A stretch of DNA of 64,000 bases from Cellvibrio polysaccharolyticus. GTDB taxonomy: Bacteria > Pseudomonadota > Gammaproteobacteria > Pseudomonadales > Cellvibrionaceae. Where the stretch lies: NCBI RefSeq assembly GCF_015182315.1, contig NZ_PRDL01000001.1, positions 868,001 through 932,000 on the forward strand. The letters are read 5' to 3'. Numbering within the stretch: the first letter of the stretch is position 1; the number at the start of each line of letters is the position of its first letter. A model generated the notes under the pieces. The model was not told where the DNA came from, ran no database searches, and saw only the letters and a program-made list of their open reading frames with translations. Of the stretch, positions 61,948 to 64,000 are shown in pieces. Position numbers and translations under genes: made by a program.

Positions 61948-62451
61948 TTATTCGATAAAACGTTGTAACCCGTCAGTGGGACATTTATCCAGCAAGGGTA
62001 ACAATGAGGTGCCACAGGGTAACACCAGTTCAGGGGCAAGGTCTGCCAGCGGATAAAGTACAAATGCGCGCTGCGTCAAAAAAGCGTGAGGAACCGTCAG
62101 GCGAGGGTGATCAATGGTGTCGTTACCGTACAGTAACAAGTCCAGATCCAGCGTGCGCGGCCCCCAGTGTTGCAGGCGCACACGGCGGTGTTGTTGCTCC
62201 AGCGCTTGCAAGGCATCCAGCAGCGCCAATGGCTCAAGGTGCGTGCCCAGTTGTGCAACCGCATTGATGTAATCCGGTTGCTCCGGCCCTACGGCGCGAC
62301 TCTGGTACAGCGGCGAAGCCTTGACCAGGCGGGTTTGCGGTAGCGCGTCCAGCTCTTGCAAGGCGCTGATAATCTGCTGTTGCGGGCTGTCGAGCTCGCC
62401 GGGCAGGTTACTGCCCAGCCCGATAAATACCCTGACCTCGTTAACCGGCAT
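61948..62451 (-). CDS. folK: 2-amino-4-hydroxy-6-hydroxymethyldihydropteridine pyrophosphokinase
   Basis: A 167-residue protein. FIGLGSNLPGELDSPQQQI (9-27) and GPRTLDLDLLLYGN (catalytic Asp pair) with PRLTVPHAFLTQRAFVLYPL are the HPPK signatures. It makes 6-hydroxymethyldihydropterin diphosphate for folate synthesis. Lies 5 bases after pcnB in the same operon. Confidence 0.97.
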   Translation of the reverse strand: MPVNEVRVFIGLGSNLPGELDSPQQQIISALQELDALPQTRLVKASPLYQSRAVGPEQPDYINAVAQLGTHLEPLALLDALQALEQQHRRVRLQHWGPRTLDLDLLLYGNDTIDHPRLTVPHAFLTQRAFVLYPLADLAPELVLPCGTSLLPLLDKCPTDGLQRFIE

Positions 62452-62456
62452 CAGGC

Positions 62457-63809
62457 TTATTCCTGCGGTGCCATCGGTTTTTTACGGGTAGGCGAACGTC
62501 TGCGGCGGCGGGGTTTGTTGCCCGGCTCGCGACGGTTCAGGGTTTTGATCATTTCCTCTTGCTCATCTTCGGTGGCGCTCTGGAACCGCGTCCACCAGCT
62601 GCCCAGCCCATCCAGCTGCTCGCCGGCGTCTTCACGCATTAACAGGAAGTCGTAAGCGGCACGAAAGCGCGGGTGATCCAGCAGGCGTACGGCACGCAGG
62701 CCGGCGCGCTGTGTCAGGCGCATTTGCAGATCCCAGATTTCCCGCATGGGGATAGAGAATCGCTTCGGAATGGAGGTGCGTTGCAATTGTTGCGTAACTA
62801 CCTGCTGGGCGGCCTGAGCGTAGGCAGCACTTTCCGGCATGGCTTGCAGCAGGCGAGCCTTTTCGCGCTGCAGGGCGGGCCAGAGCAGGGCAGCATAGAG
62901 AAACGCCGGGGTAACGGTTTTCTCTGCGCGAATGCGCTTGTCGGTGTTGCTCATGGTCTGTTCAATCAGCCGCAGGCTGAACTCATCACCGTCTGCCAGC
63001 GCGGCATGCGTGCCGGGGAAGAGGTTGGCCAGCAGGCCGTACTCACGCAACAAGGTGAAGGTTGCCAGTGCCGAGCCGCCCAAAAACAGCTTCAAAATTT
63101 CTTCAAACAGGCGGGATTCGGAAATGTTTTCCAGCAAATGCCCCAGCTCGCGAACCGGTTGCGCGGTCGCCGGTTCAATGGCAAAGCCCAGCTTGCCGGC
63201 GAAGCGTAACGCCCGCAGCATTCTCACCGGGTCTTCCTTGTAGCGGGTTACCGGGTCGCCAATAATGCGCAAGGTGCGCGACTTCAGGTCTTCCATGCCG
63301 CCGGTGTAGTCGTACACGGCAAAATCATTGGGCGAGTAATAGAGTGCATTGACGGTGAAATCGCGGCGCATGGCATCTGACGCCAGGGTGCCGTAAACGT
63401 TATCTCGCAACAGCATACCGTCCTGGCTGCGCTTGCTTTCCGGGTTGTCATCGCTGGCACCGCGGAAGGTCGTCACTTCAAAGACTTCACGTCCCATGCG
63501 TACGTGCACAATCTGGAACCGCCGACCGATAATGCGCGCACCGCGAAACAGCCGCCGGATTTGTTCCGGTGTGGCGCTGGTGGCTACGTCAAAGTCTTTC
63601 GGTTTGCCTTCCAGCAACAGGTCGCGTACACCGCCGCCGACCAGATAGGCCTCATAACCGGCGTCTACCAGTTGCTTGATGACTTTAATCACGGCCGGGC
63701 TGATGTTCTTGCGGGAGATGTTGTGGTCGTCCCGGGAGATCACGCGCAATTTGCCCTGGGTGCTACTGTTGGATTTGGGAGATATGAAATTTAACAAGCG
63801 TTTTAGCAT
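62457..63809 (-). CDS. pcnB: Poly(A) polymerase I
   Basis: About 450 residues from ATG 63809 (MLKRLLNFISPKSNSS); an ATG at 63857 is also open but the shorter form fits the E. coli family start. The nucleotidyltransferase core is LVGGGVRDLLLEGKPKDFDVATSATPEQIRRLF (Asp pair in DFDV), with TFRG, RRDFTVNALYY and RMLRALRFAGKLGF; the C-terminus is basic with Arg/Lys repeats (RREPGNKPRRRRRS), an RNA-binding tail. It adds poly(A) tails to RNA and promotes its decay. The name rests on the tail and the folK link; CCA-adding enzymes share the core. Confidence 0.95.
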   Translation of the reverse strand: MLKRLLNFISPKSNSSTQGKLRVISRDDHNISRKNISPAVIKVIKQLVDAGYEAYLVGGGVRDLLLEGKPKDFDVATSATPEQIRRLFRGARIIGRRFQIVHVRMGREVFEVTTFRGASDDNPESKRSQDGMLLRDNVYGTLASDAMRRDFTVNALYYSPNDFAVYDYTGGMEDLKSRTLRIIGDPVTRYKEDPVRMLRALRFAGKLGFAIEPATAQPVRELGHLLENISESRLFEEILKLFLGGSALATFTLLREYGLLANLFPGTHAALADGDEFSLRLIEQTMSNTDKRIRAEKTVTPAFLYAALLWPALQREKARLLQAMPESAAYAQAAQQVVTQQLQRTSIPKRFSIPMREIWDLQMRLTQRAGLRAVRLLDHPRFRAAYDFLLMREDAGEQLDGLGSWWTRFQSATEDEQEEMIKTLNRREPGNKPRRRRRSPTRKKPMAPQE

Positions 63810-63968
63810 AGAGGCGTTTGCCTGAAGGGGTCGGTTATTGCCTGGAGATTGTGCCAATCATAGATGGCCCGGTACGAATGGGTCGCAAGTCTAGCACGCC
63901 GTTGCACAACGGGGAACCAAGCATCTATTTCTGCCGGCCAGCCTTGAAAACCCGGGTCTCTATAAAGC

Positions 63969-63996
63969 AAAACGGGAAATCTTTCGATTTCCCGTA
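63969..63996 (-). terminator. Terminator of the gene beyond the right edge
   Basis: A 10-bp perfect stem (63972-63981 with 63986-63995, ACGGGAAATC) is followed on the minus strand by TTTTGCTTTAT. It would stop transcription from a minus-strand gene located right of the window. Confidence 0.7.
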
Positions 63997-64000
63997 AGGT

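Overview
The window looks like a chromosomal segment of a plant-polysaccharide-degrading gammaproteobacterium of the Cellvibrio type. This is an inference from three things: the gene orders hemA-prfA-prmC-moeB and lolB-ispE-tRNA-prs-rplY-pth, which are usual in Pseudomonas-like gammaproteobacteria; several large TonB-dependent receptors; and a pectin-degradation locus with pectate lyases of families PL3 and PL10 and a pectinesterase. No database search was possible, so all names rest on motifs and remembered family features.

Layout. (1) 1-7946, plus strand: an AT-rich island, visibly unlike the GC-richer housekeeping DNA that begins near 8.1 kb. It holds the end of a bacteriocin-type ABC exporter, a small precursor with a double-glycine leader, a two-helix membrane peptide (possible immunity protein), two paralogous GT1-type glycosyltransferases, a 569-residue protein with the core motifs of SelO pseudokinases, a small HlyC-like acyltransferase homologue, a DxD glycosyltransferase and a UDP-glucuronate decarboxylase. 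I read this as a peptide-antibiotic cluster with an unusual tailoring apparatus, the best candidate here for an undescribed system. It recalls the maturation genes of class IIb (siderophore) microcins, but the precursor lacks their Ser-rich tail and the cluster has its own UDP-xylose supply. (2) 8106-9197: ychF. (3) 9352-15709: a Fur-box-preceded iron-uptake operon (ECF sigma, FecR, STN-containing receptor, PepSY membrane protein, two small membrane proteins) lying between pth and ychF, which are usually neighbours; a 12-unit hexanucleotide repeat separates fecR and the receptor gene. (4) 15880-30834: housekeeping genes for translation, nucleotide, isoprenoid, haem and cell-wall synthesis, with tRNA-Gln. 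mrcB is followed by a small TPR lipoprotein resembling the LpoP activator. (5) 31271: tRNA-Pro with its own promoter and terminator.

(6) 32848-41454: two large TonB-dependent receptors and a lipoprotein metallophosphoesterase. (7) 41535-42787: EcsC-like and GNAT proteins. (8) 43065-56971: pectin locus. PL3 pectate lyase with a CBM35-like module, carboxylesterase, exported unknown protein, an STN-containing TonB-dependent receptor with its ECF sigma and FecR genes, acetyl-esterase-like hydrolase, CE8 pectinesterase, PL10 pectate lyase and a Tat-type Gfo/Idh/MocA oxidoreductase. The surface enzymes would de-esterify and cut pectin, the receptor would import fragments and signal through FecR to the sigma factor. 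(9) 57463-63809: zinc-ribbon/membrane/TPR protein, rhomboid protease, panB, deoxynucleoside kinase, folK and pcnB.

Two hairpin-rich repeat elements with the same 28-bp terminal inverted repeats lie at 36117-36222 and 57052-57364.
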